From: an uncultured Aquincola sp.
GTDB taxonomy: Bacteria; Pseudomonadota; Gammaproteobacteria; Burkholderiales; Burkholderiaceae
Length of the DNA stretch: 5,796 nucleotides
Direction of reading: 5' to 3'
Assembly: GCA_937883885.1 (NCBI GenBank)
Contig: CAKZXL010000189.1
Span: 1 to 5,796 of the forward strand
Below the pieces are notes generated by a model that saw only the letters and a list, made by a program, of their open reading frames with translations, had not been told where the DNA came from and searched no databases. Position numbers and translations under genes: made by a program. Shown here piece after piece: positions 1-5,705 of this stretch; within the stretch, counting starts at the first letter, position 1; each line of letters starts with the position of its first letter.

Positions 1-7
1 CTAGACA

Positions 8-19
8 TGATGGCCGCTC
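8..19 (+). repeat. Left subterminal inverted repeat of the IS110 element
   Basis: The sequence tgatggccgctc is the reverse complement of gagcggccat..ca at 1487-1500, allowing a two-base gap. The outermost bases ctagaca (1-7) also resemble the reverse complement of the bases beyond the right repeat. A small hairpin follows at once: cgctc (15-19) can pair with gagcg (25-29) around a five-base loop. Confidence 0.55.
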
Positions 20-110
20 AGTGAGAGCGTCAAGGGCTCGTCTCCGGATCCGTGGGTTACTCACCGAAGTGTGCCGAGCCACATACGGCTGGACGAGCCA
101 GACGCAACTG

Positions 111-116
111 AAGGAG
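111..116 (+). promoter_or_regulatory. Ribosome binding site for the IS110 transposase
   Basis: The sequence aaggag lies seven bases before the ATG at 124. It is a near-perfect Shine-Dalgarno sequence and settles the choice of start codon. Confidence 0.8.
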
Positions 117-123
117 ACGAGCC

Positions 124-1248
124 ATGGAAGAGCGTACCGAGTTTTTTGTCGGCCTGGACGTCCACAAGGACAGCATCAGTGTGGCGGCGTGCGAGGCGGG
201 TCGAACCCCGGCGAGATTCGTCGGTGTTCTCGGACCGGACGTTCGGCAGTTAGCCAAGCTGCTGGCCCAGGCAGGCGACCCATCGCACATTCGCGTCGTC
301 TACGAGGCCGGCCCGACCGGCTTCGGCTTGTATCGGGAGTTGTGCCGCCGGGGCTACCGGTGCGAGATCGTTGCGCCTTCGTTGATCCCCCAGCGTGCTG
401 GCGACCGGATCAAGAACGACCGACGTGACTGCTGCCGACTGGCGGAGCTGTCGCGAGCTGGCGAACTCAAAGCGATCTGGGTTCCAGACGAGGCGCACGA
501 GAGCATTCGGGATCTGTGCCGAGCTCGGGAAGACGCCGTACAGGCCAGGCTGCGGGCTCGCCAACAGCTCAAGTCGTTCATGCTGCGCCACGATCGGCGC
601 TATCCCGGCAAGACATCGTGGACCAAGACCCATGAACGCTGGATCGCCGACCAGCGATTCGACCATGCTGGCGAAACACTGGCCATGGCGGAATACCTGC
701 TGGCCGTGGAAGCGGCTCAGCAGCGGGTCGATCGCTTGACGACAGCACTGCTGCAAATCGTGCAGAGCTGGTGCTTCGCGCCGGTCGTCGCGGCGCTGCG
801 CAGCTTGCGTGGTGTCGACAGCGTCACGGCGATCGGCCTAATCGCCGAGATCGGAGATTTCGAGCGCTTCGAGACCGCGCGTGACCTGATGGGCTATCTG
901 GGCCTGGTGCCGTCGGAGCATTCAAGCGGCAACAGCGTGCGACGCGGCTCCATCACCAAGACCGGAAACGGCCACGCTCGGCGGCTGCTCGTGGAGGCAG
1001 CGTGGAACTACCGCTTTGCGGCTCGCATGAGCACGACGCTGCGCAATCGCAGCGCGGAGCTGCCAGCTGCGATTCGCGACCATGCCTGGAAGGCACAGAT
1101 GAGGCTCAGCAGTCGGTTTGCCCAGTTGTCCTCGCGTGGCGTGCAGATAAATAAGGTCTGCGTTGCAGTCGCGCGCGAGCTGGCGGGATTCGTCTGGGCG
1201 ATAGCGCGTCAGGCACAAGCCGCTGCGCCATTACGCAACGGCGCTTGA
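124..1248 (+). CDS. IS110-family DEDD transposase (RNA-guided recombinase family)
   Basis: This 374-residue protein catalyses excision and site-specific insertion of the IS110-type element. The N-terminal RuvC-like DEDD domain shows GLDVHKD (D12), VYEAGPTG (E61) and DRIKNDRRD (D99, D102), giving all four expected acidic residues. A charged helical segment follows (about residues 130-210). The C-terminal Tnp20-type domain has the helix-hairpin-like [20 protein letters not shown] (227-246) and then [10 protein letters not shown] (260-269). S267 and S268 in that motif are the candidates for the nucleophilic serine of this family. Length and both domains are complete, with no frameshift or stop, so the gene looks functional. 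The start is fixed by a strong ribosome binding site seven bases upstream. In family members that have been studied, the protein acts with an RNA made from the element's own non-coding end; here the candidate is the structured region directly after the stop codon. Confidence 0.95.
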   Translation: MEERTEFFVGLDVHKDSISVAACEAGRTPARFVGVLGPDVRQLAKLLAQAGDPSHIRVVYEAGPTGFGLYRELCRRGYRCEIVAPSLIPQRAGDRIKNDRRDCCRLAELSRAGELKAIWVPDEAHESIRDLCRAREDAVQARLRARQQLKSFMLRHDRRYPGKTSWTKTHERWIADQRFDHAGETLAMAEYLLAVEAAQQRVDRLTTALLQIVQSWCFAPVVAALRSLRGVDSVTAIGLIAEIGDFERFETARDLMGYLGLVPSEHSSGNSVRRGSITKTGNGHARRLLVEAAWNYRFAARMSTTLRNRSAELPAAIRDHAWKAQMRLSSRFAQLSSRGVQINKVCVAVARELAGFVWAIARQAQAAAPLRNGA

Positions 1249-1250
1249 TC

Positions 1251-1451
1251 GGTAGTGGCCCGAGGCGATGCGACACGGCATCCGACGGGAAGAACCCTCA
1301 GTCACACTACGACGGAAGGCCCTGGCAACCCGCGAAACTAGAGCGAGGCAGCTTCCACGGCGGATCCATGCACAGTGGTACCCAACCCACGGATATCAGT
1401 CTGATCCATCGTCGCAGCAGGCTTCGTGTCGCATCCCCTCGGGCCATTGCC
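1251..1451 (+). ncRNA. Candidate bridge (guide) RNA of the IS110 element
   Basis: A long-range stem is visible by hand: 1251-1276 pairs antiparallel with 1426-1451. Of 26 positions, 23 are Watson-Crick, two are G-U and one is a C-C mismatch (1266/1436). The innermost ten pairs (gatgcgacac with gtgtcgcatc) are perfect. The enclosed 149 nt carry smaller possible stems, for example ggaag (1314-1318) with cttcc (1352-1356) and gtgg (1375-1378) with ccac (1387-1390). The predicted RNA begins three bases after the transposase stop codon. In IS1111-type elements the bridge RNA comes from the 3' non-coding end, so position and size fit. No promoter, exact ends or guide loops can be proved from sequence. 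A stem of this kind is not itself a described hallmark of bridge RNAs, so the identity is inferred while the structure is seen. The + strand is assumed from the transposase orientation. Confidence 0.6.
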
Positions 1452-1486
1452 ATTCAAGCATCAACTAAACGCACAGGACTTGCGGA

Positions 1487-1500
1487 GAGCGGCCATATCA
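1487..1500 (+). repeat. Right subterminal inverted repeat of the IS110 element
   Basis: The sequence gagcggccatatca matches the reverse complement of 8-19 with a two-base gap. It runs into the left terminus of the IS630 element: the last bases (atatca) also belong to the IS630 TA and first terminal bases, so the two elements overlap or abut here. Confidence 0.5.
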
Positions 1501-1519
1501 GTGTCTTGAATTGGAAGTT
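1498..1519 (+). repeat. Left terminal inverted repeat of the IS630 element
   Basis: It begins tcagtgtc and ends gaagtt; 19 of 22 positions match the reverse complement of 5660-5681. Similarity extends outward as gc(g/a)gcca on each side of the TA. The true repeat may therefore be longer (1489-1519), or the insertion may have hit a near-palindromic site. Confidence 0.8.
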
Positions 1520-1571
1520 AGTTGAACTATGTGATGCCATCGAGGTCTGTCGTGTACCGTGTGTGCACGAC

Positions 1572-1575
1572 GAGG
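1572..1575 (+). promoter_or_regulatory. Ribosome binding site for the IS630 transposase
   Basis: The sequence gagg lies five bases before the ATG at 1581. It is short but well placed, and supports that ATG as the start. Confidence 0.5.
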
Positions 1576-1580
1576 CTGCG

Positions 1581-2295
1581 ATGGGTCGAAGAGCGCAAGG
1601 GCAACTGGTACTGAGCGAGGCGGAACGCGAGGAGTTGGTGGCGTTGACGCTGCGGCGCAAGACTGCGCAAGCGCTGGCGCTGCGTGCGCGCATCGTGCTG
1701 GCATGCGCCGAGGGTCAAGCGAACAAGGTCGTGGCCGCCCGCCAGCGCGTGACGCAGCAGACGGTGGGCAAATGGCGAGCGCGCTATATCGAGCAGCGGC
1801 TCGACGGGCTGCTGGATGCGCCGCGCTCGGGTGCGCCGAGGACGATCGACGACGCGCGCGTGGACGCGGTGATTGCCAAGACGCTGGAGAGCGTGCCAGC
1901 CGGCGCCACGCACTGGAGCACGCGCACGATGGCACGCGACAGCGGCTTGTCGCAGGCGGCCGTCTCGCGCATCTGGCGCGCCTTCGGCTTGCAGCCACAT
2001 CGGCAGGAGACATTCAAGCTTTCCAGCGACCCGATGTTCGTGGACAAGGTGCGCGACATCGTGGGGCTGTATCTGGACCCACCGCTGAAGGCGATGGTGC
2101 TGTGCGTGGACGAGAAGAGCCAGATCCAGGCACTGGATCGAACCCAGCCACTGCTGCCGTTGGCCCCCGGGATCCCCGAGCGGCGCACGCACGACTACGC
2201 GCGCCACGGCACGACCACATTATTCGCGGCGCTGGACATCGCCACCGGTGAGGTCATCGGCGAGATGCATCGGCGTCATCGCAGCAGCGAGTTCC
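1581..2295 (+). pseudogene. IS630-family transposase, 5' part (disrupted by IS66)
   Basis: This segment holds residues 1-238 of a DDE transposase that would be 359 residues when intact. Two helix-turn-helix-like regions bind the element ends in this family: about residues 46-70 ([20 protein letters not shown]) and about 112-139 ([19 protein letters not shown]). The catalytic core starts with the conserved [18 protein letters not shown], where D177 is the first catalytic aspartate. The sequence is normal up to HRRHRSSEF and then enters the IS66 end. The reading frame continues 13 foreign codons and stops at 2334-2336. The other two catalytic residues lie on the far side of the insertion, so this truncated product cannot be catalytic. 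It could still bind DNA and act as an inhibitor of related elements, but that is only a guess. The ATG was chosen for its ribosome binding site and because the family pattern starts here. Confidence 0.9.
2288..2295 (+). repeat. 8-bp target site duplication, left copy (IS66 insertion)
   Basis: The sequence cgagttcc directly before the IS66 left end is identical to 5303-5310 directly after the right end. Eight bases is the usual duplication for the IS66 family. Confidence 0.95.
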
Positions 2296-2310
2296 GTAAG
2301 CGTGGCCTCA
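2296..2310 (+). repeat. Left terminal inverted repeat of the IS66 element
   Basis: The sequence gtaagcgtggcctca matches the reverse complement of 5288-5302 at 13 of 15 positions. The GTAA start is typical of IS66 ends. Confidence 0.9.
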
Positions 2311-2355
2311 AGGCCGCATTGACCCAAGCCACTTGAGCGTCGAGCATGCGTCCGC

Positions 2356-2751
2356 ATGGACGATAGCGGACACACACCCGTCTGGACGGGTCAGCGCATT
2401 GAGCGCACCAACGCGCGAGGACGTCACAGGTATGTGCCTGCGTTCAAGGCTTGGATCGTCGAGCAGGCCCTCATACCCGGGACGTCGCTGGCGGGGCTGG
2501 CCATGCGCCATCAAGTCAACGCCAACCAGTTGCGCCGCTGGGTGATGCTGCGCCAGCGCCTGGGATCTGCGCCTGCACCCGCGCCGAAGCTGCTGCCGGT
2601 GATGGTGGCCGCACCACCGGTGAGGAGCAGCGAGTCGAGCGGGAACGCCGTCGAGATCGATGTTGCCGGTGTCGTCGTCAAGGTGCGCAGTGGCGTCGAT
2701 CCGGCCACGCTGCGCACGGTGATCATGGTGCTTCGCGGCATGCCGACGTGA
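2356..2751 (+). CDS. tnpA: IS66 accessory protein TnpA
   Basis: This is a 131-residue protein. Residues about 30-62 form a helix-turn-helix of the IS3/IS66 OrfA type (FKAWIVEQALIPGTSLAGLA, then NANQLRRW), followed by an Ala/Pro-rich linker (71-88). The C-terminal segment (about 98-128) reads IDVAGVVVKV then DPATLRTVIMVLRGM, which matches the usual end of IS66 TnpA. In IS66 elements TnpA is needed with TnpB and TnpC for efficient transposition and probably binds DNA; its exact role is not settled. The ATG at 2356 is the only sensible start in the frame, but no clear Shine-Dalgarno sequence precedes it. The stop codon overlaps the tnpB GTG start (gtga, 2748-2751), suggesting translational coupling. 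Confidence 0.9.
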   Translation: MDDSGHTPVWTGQRIERTNARGRHRYVPAFKAWIVEQALIPGTSLAGLAMRHQVNANQLRRWVMLRQRLGSAPAPAPKLLPVMVAAPPVRSSESSGNAVEIDVAGVVVKVRSGVDPATLRTVIMVLRGMPT

Positions 2752-3095
2752 TCGGTCTGCCGGCCAACACCCGGGTGTGGATCGCGGCGGGCCACACCGA
2801 CATGAGGAAGGGCTTCGACGGCCTGGCTGCATTGGTCCAGACTGCCCTTGCAGAGAACCCGTTCTGCGGGCACGTGTTCGTCTTCCGCGGCCGCCGCGGC
2901 GACATCGTCAAGGTGTTGTGGTTCGACGGCCAGGGACTGATGCTGTTGGCCAAGCGGCTCGAGCGTGGCCGCTTCGTCTGGCCCCAGGCCAGCGAGGGGC
3001 GGATCGTGCTCACGCCTGCGCAGCTGTCGATGCTGCTCGAAGGCATCGACTGGCGCATGCCGGCGCGAACGCACACGCCGCAGCTGGCCGCATGA
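2748..3095 (+). CDS. tnpB: IS66 accessory protein TnpB (IS66 Orf2 family)
   Basis: This is a 115-residue protein, the standard length for the family. The hallmarks are HTDMRKGFDGLAALV (16-30) and FVFRGRRGDIVKVLWFD (44-60), followed by GLMLLAKRLERGRFVWP. It is required together with TnpA and TnpC for transposition of IS66-type elements, but its biochemical role is unknown. It is unrelated to the RNA-guided nuclease TnpB of the IS200/IS605 and IS607 families, which shares only the name. The GTG start overlaps the tnpA stop by four bases, and the family-typical sequence (IGLPANTRVWIAAG) begins right there. No independent ribosome binding site is seen, so expression is probably coupled to tnpA. 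Confidence 0.95.
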   Translation: MIGLPANTRVWIAAGHTDMRKGFDGLAALVQTALAENPFCGHVFVFRGRRGDIVKVLWFDGQGLMLLAKRLERGRFVWPQASEGRIVLTPAQLSMLLEGIDWRMPARTHTPQLAA

Positions 3096-3143
3096 CGTCG
3101 CTCGGGAGTGATCCCGATGCGGTGCTGATGCGCTTGCGGCACA

Positions 3144-4718
3144 GTGAGCACCGTGCCGCAGGACATCGACCCGATCAGCCAATTGCCCGACGACGCCTTG
3201 CTGCTCAAGCAGCACCTGCGCGTCAGCGCCAGCGAAGTGCAGCGGCTGAAGCTGATGGTCGACAAGCTCACGCTGCAACTGGCACGACGTCTGCGCGACC
3301 AGTTCGGCAGCTCCAGCGAGCGGTTCGACGATGGCCAGGCCAGCCTGATCGAAGCCGCGGTGCTGAGCGAGCTGCCCGTGCGCCAGCCGGTGGTGCCAGC
3401 GGCCAATGCCAACACCGTCGATCGCAGTCTGCCTTCGCATCTCGCTCGTGAGCAGCACGAGGTCCGCCCGGAAGCCAGCAAGGGCCATCACGATGCGCAC
3501 GGCCGGCCCTGTGGTTGCGTTGCTTGCGGCGGCCGGCTGCGTGCCATCGGCGCCGATGTCTCGGAGCACCTGGAGTACGTGCCGGCCCGCTTCAAGGTCA
3601 TCCGCACCGTGCGGCCCAAGCTGGCCTGCACGCAGTGCGAGGCGATCTTCCAGGCCGCCGCGCCCAGCCGGCCCATCGTGCGCGGCCTCGCCGGCCCGGC
3701 GCTGCTCGCGCACGTGATGGTGTCGAAGTTCTGCGATCACCTGCCGCTGTACCGCCAGAGCCGCATCTTCGCCCGCGAAGGCGTCGAGATCGACCGCAGC
3801 ACCATGGCCGGTTGGGTCGAGCAGGTGCACCTGCTGCTGCAGCCGCTGGTCGCTGCGCTTGGCCGTCACGTGCTCGCTGCGGCCAAGATCCACGCCGACG
3901 ATACGCCGGTGAAGGTGCTGGCGCCCGGCCAAGGCAAGACACGCACCGGCCGGCTGTGGGTCTACGTGCGCGACGACCGGCCGGCGGCAGACACGGCACC
4001 GCCGGCGGTCTGGTTCCGCTACTCGGCCGATCGCAAGGGTGAGCATCCAAGGGGCCACCTGCGCGGCTTCAGCGGCATCCTGCAGGCCGATGCCTACGGT
4101 GGCTGGAACGGGCTGTACGACACAGGCCAGGTCACCGAGGCGGCCTGCTGGGCGCACGCGCGCAGGCCCTGGTGGGACCTGTACGAGCAGCACCGCGACG
4201 AGACCGGCCTCGCAGCGCAGGCGCTGCGCCGCATCCAAGGGCTCTACGCCGTCGAGGCCGACATCCGTGGCCAGCCGCCTGCGGCACGGCGAGCGCATCG
4301 CCAGGCACGGGCGGGTCCGCTGCTCGAGGAGTTCCACGGCTGGCTGCAGGGGGTGTTGACCCGGGTCTCGGCCAAATCCGAACTCGCCAAGGCGGCGCGC
4401 TACAGCCTGGGCAGGTGGGCAGCGTTGACGCGTTACCTGAACGACGGGTGCATCGAGATCGACAACTCGGCCGCCGAGCGCGCCTTGCGCGGCGTGGCGC
4501 TCGGGCGCGGCAACTTCCTCTTCATGGGCTCGAATGCCGGCGGCGAGCGTGCGGCGTCGCTGTACAGCCTGGTCGAGACCGCGAAGCTGAACGGGCTCGA
4601 TCCCGAAGCCTACCTGCGCGAGGTGTTGCAGCGCATCGCCGACCATCCGGTGAACCGCATCGAGGAGCTGTTGCCTTGGGCGATGACGGCACCACCGGCG
4701 CAGCAGCGCGCGGCCTAG
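3144..4718 (+). CDS. tnpC: IS66 transposase TnpC
   Basis: This is the 524-residue DDE transposase of the IS66 element. Domains in order: an N-terminal leucine-zipper-like coiled coil (about 15-52) ending in the conserved QFGSSSERF (53-61); a zinc-finger region with CxxC pairs at C125/C128 and C162/C165; the catalytic core with IHADDTPVKVL (D252/D253), LQADAYGGW (D316) and IDNSAAERALR (E445); and the IS66 C-terminal tail with GSNAGGERAASLYSLVETAK and AYLREVLQRI. All catalytic residues are present and the length is normal, so it looks functional. The GTG at 3144 follows an in-frame stop (3126-3128); a second GTG at 3153 is possible. No clear ribosome binding site is seen. The gap to tnpB is 48 bases. 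Confidence 0.95.
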   Translation: MSTVPQDIDPISQLPDDALLLKQHLRVSASEVQRLKLMVDKLTLQLARRLRDQFGSSSERFDDGQASLIEAAVLSELPVRQPVVPAANANTVDRSLPSHLAREQHEVRPEASKGHHDAHGRPCGCVACGGRLRAIGADVSEHLEYVPARFKVIRTVRPKLACTQCEAIFQAAAPSRPIVRGLAGPALLAHVMVSKFCDHLPLYRQSRIFAREGVEIDRSTMAGWVEQVHLLLQPLVAALGRHVLAAAKIHADDTPVKVLAPGQGKTRTGRLWVYVRDDRPAADTAPPAVWFRYSADRKGEHPRGHLRGFSGILQADAYGGWNGLYDTGQVTEAACWAHARRPWWDLYEQHRDETGLAAQALRRIQGLYAVEADIRGQPPAARRAHRQARAGPLLEEFHGWLQGVLTRVSAKSELAKAARYSLGRWAALTRYLNDGCIEIDNSAAERALRGVALGRGNFLFMGSNAGGERAASLYSLVETAKLNGLDPEAYLREVLQRIADHPVNRIEELLPWAMTAPPAQQRAA

Positions 4719-4744
4719 GACGGCCTGCTGGCAACATCGCCGCC

Positions 4745-5266
4745 ATGGCAGACGACGACATCGCCGTGCGCATGATGGAGGCGCTGCAGGACGCCCCGAG
4801 CCTGCAGCTGTACCAGATGCGGGCCCTCATTGACGGGCTGCTGGCGCAACCACAGCGCACGGTGGCTGCACGTGCGGCCCTGCACCTTGGCCAGGCGGTG
4901 CAGTTCATCGACCACCGCACCGGGCAGGTCCGACGCGGCAAGCTCATCGCCCGGCACGACAGTCAGGCCACCGTCTTGGAAGAGGACGTGCGCAGGACCT
5001 GGAAGATCCCCTACGTGGCCATTGAAGGCGCACCCGCTGCCCCTGGCGCCGGGGCCAAGCCGTACGAGCCACCGCCGGAGCCCGCCATGCCGCGGGGACA
5101 AAGCACCTTACATGTCGGCGACAAGGTCACGTTCGACGATGCCAAGGGAACAGCCCAAGTAGGGATCGTTACGCGCATCAACCGCCGCACCGCCACGCTC
5201 GAGGCGATGGACGGCCGTACCTGGCGCGTTGACTTCCAACTGCTGCGCCACGTCGTCGAGGTATAG
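4745..5266 (+). CDS. IS66 passenger gene: protein with two SH3/KOW-like segments, function unknown
   Basis: This 173-residue protein lies 26 bases after tnpC, on the same strand and inside the IS66 ends, so it moves with the element. Residues 1-46 look helical and charged. Two similar segments follow: about 47-94 (LGQAVQF... [12 protein letters not shown]... [12 protein letters not shown]) and about 122-170 (VGDKVTFDD... [12 protein letters not shown]... [11 protein letters not shown]). They share the pattern (L/V)GxxVxF, then GxVxxI-like strands, then RTWxVxF, with TW at 85-86 and 159-160. This is what a tandem duplication of a small beta-barrel would look like. A Pro/Ala/Gly-rich linker (95-121) separates them. 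Barrels of this type often bind nucleic acid or protein, so a role in transposition or its control is possible but unproved. The ATG at 4745 is the first good start; ATGs at M10/M11 are alternatives. I do not recognise a named family. Confidence 0.8.
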   Translation: MADDDIAVRMMEALQDAPSLQLYQMRALIDGLLAQPQRTVAARAALHLGQAVQFIDHRTGQVRRGKLIARHDSQATVLEEDVRRTWKIPYVAIEGAPAAPGAGAKPYEPPPEPAMPRGQSTLHVGDKVTFDDAKGTAQVGIVTRINRRTATLEAMDGRTWRVDFQLLRHVVEV

Positions 5267-5287
5267 GGCTACGCGTCAAGAGGGTGC

Positions 5288-5302
5288 TGAAGCGACGCTT
5301 AC
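5288..5302 (-). repeat. Right terminal inverted repeat of the IS66 element
   Basis: It reads gtaagcgtcgcttca on the minus strand, 13 of 15 identical to the left repeat. It lies 21 bases beyond the passenger-gene stop codon. Confidence 0.9.
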
Positions 5303-5310
5303 CGAGTTCC
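5303..5310 (+). repeat. 8-bp target site duplication, right copy (IS66 insertion)
   Basis: The sequence cgagttcc is identical to 2288-2295. Deleting 2296-5310 rejoins the IS630 transposase frame exactly (codons gag ttc ctg). Confidence 0.95.
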
Positions 5311-5675
5311 TGCAGTTCCTGCGCACCATCGAAGCCAACGTGCCGGCGCAGTTGGACGTGCACTTGGTGATGGACAACTACGGCACGCACAAGACCCCGG
5401 CCATCAAGGCGTGGTTAGCGCGCCATCCCAAGTTCAGCGTTCACTTCACGCCGACCTTCGCCTCCTGGCTCAACCAGGTCGAGCGCTGGTTCGCCACGCT
5501 CACGCAGAACTACATCCGCCGCGGCACCCATTGCTCGACACGCGAACTCGAGCAGGCCATCCGCAAGTACTTGCAAGTCCACAACGCCGATCCCAAGCCC
5601 TTCGTGTGGACCAAGTCCGCCGATGACATCCTCGCGAGCGTCGAGCGCTTTTGCCTGCGAACTTCTAACTCATGA
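5311..5675 (+). pseudogene. IS630-family transposase, 3' part (disrupted by IS66)
   Basis: This is the C-terminal part (residues 239-359 of the restored protein) of the transposase that starts at 1581. It holds the second and third catalytic residues: D260 in [11 protein letters not shown] and E296 in [13 protein letters not shown]. They are separated by 35 residues, the expected D35E spacing. The tail, with [12 protein letters not shown] and then [18 protein letters not shown], is typical of the family. It has no start codon or ribosome binding site of its own; the open frame only extends upstream through the IS66 right end (ATG at 5229 inside the passenger gene, in another frame). It therefore should not be counted as an independent gene. 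No further mutation is seen in this part. Confidence 0.9.
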
Positions 5676-5681
5676 CACTGA
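5660..5681 (-). repeat. Right terminal inverted repeat of the IS630 element
   Basis: Read on the minus strand it begins tcagtgtc and ends gaagtt, matching the left repeat at 19 of 22 positions. It contains the transposase stop codon. A TA follows directly (5682-5683). Confidence 0.8.
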
Positions 5682-5705
5682 TATGGCTGCGTATTTCAGC
5701 CTCCC

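Larger units (their letters stand above)
1..1500 (+). mobile_element. IS110-family element, IS1111-like subgroup
   Basis: The element consists of one DEDD transposase gene, about 120 bp of leader, and about 250 bp of non-coding sequence after the gene. Short inverted repeats near the ends (8-19 and 1487-1500), together with the long non-coding part downstream of the gene, fit the IS1111 subgroup. Known IS1111 elements have subterminal repeats with a few bases outside them and carry their guide RNA 3' of the transposase gene; classical IS110 elements lack such repeats and carry the RNA upstream. Seven bases precede the left repeat in the window, so the left end is probably at or just before position 1. 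The right boundary is uncertain by several bases because it merges with the IS630 terminus at 1498. Family members make no target duplication, and none can be tested here. Confidence 0.8.
2296..5302 (+). mobile_element. Complete IS66-family element with tnpA, tnpB, tnpC and a passenger gene
   Basis: This is a 3007-bp element bounded by imperfect inverted repeats starting gtaagcgt at both ends and by an exact 8-bp target duplication. Gene order tnpA-tnpB-tnpC is the standard IS66 layout, with a 4-bp overlap between the first two. A fourth gene lies between tnpC and the right end, which makes the element longer than the usual three-gene form (about 2.5 kb). All four reading frames are open and both ends are intact, so the copy looks potentially active. 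The exact duplication suggests a fairly recent insertion. Confidence 0.95.
1498..5681 (+). mobile_element. IS630-family element, interrupted by an IS66 element
   Basis: The bounds are inferred from 22-bp terminal inverted repeats (1498-1519 and 5660-5681, 19 of 22 identical) flanked by TA on both sides (1496-1497 and 5682-5683). TA is the dinucleotide that IS630/Tc1-type elements target and duplicate. Without the inserted 3007-bp IS66 element and one 8-bp duplication copy, the element is 1169 bp, normal for the family. It holds one transposase gene whose stop codon (5673-5675) lies inside the right terminal repeat. As it stands the element cannot make its own transposase, though both ends are present and could be mobilised in trans by a related enzyme. 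Confidence 0.85.

Noticed and set aside
1480..1500. Half-promoter (ttgcgg) near the IS110 right end that could pair with a -10 from the left end in a circular form
   Set aside because: IS110/IS1111 circles can form junction promoters, but the exact tips are unknown here and the -10 candidates (tagaca, catgat) are weak.
1245..1580. Extension of the IS630 transposase frame upstream of 1581
   Set aside because: The frame is open by chance through the IS110 3' non-coding region. The family similarity and the ribosome binding site both point to the ATG at 1581.
1527..2251. Overlapping open frames on both strands across the IS630 transposase 5' part
   Set aside because: Their translations are Arg/Ala-rich without motifs. 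The + frame from 1581 has clear IS630 domains, so the others are shadows.
2319..2347. Promoter-like ttgacc with a 17-base spacer ahead of IS66 tnpA
   Set aside because: The -35-like hexamer is good, but the corresponding -10 (gagcat) is poor, and the start point would fall almost on the tnpA ATG. Too weak to annotate.
2511..4646. Very long open frame on the minus strand opposite tnpA, tnpB and tnpC (711 codons)
   Set aside because: It is the antisense shadow of well-recognised IS66 genes in GC-rich DNA. Its translation is low in complexity, rich in Arg, His and Gln, and shows no recognisable domain.
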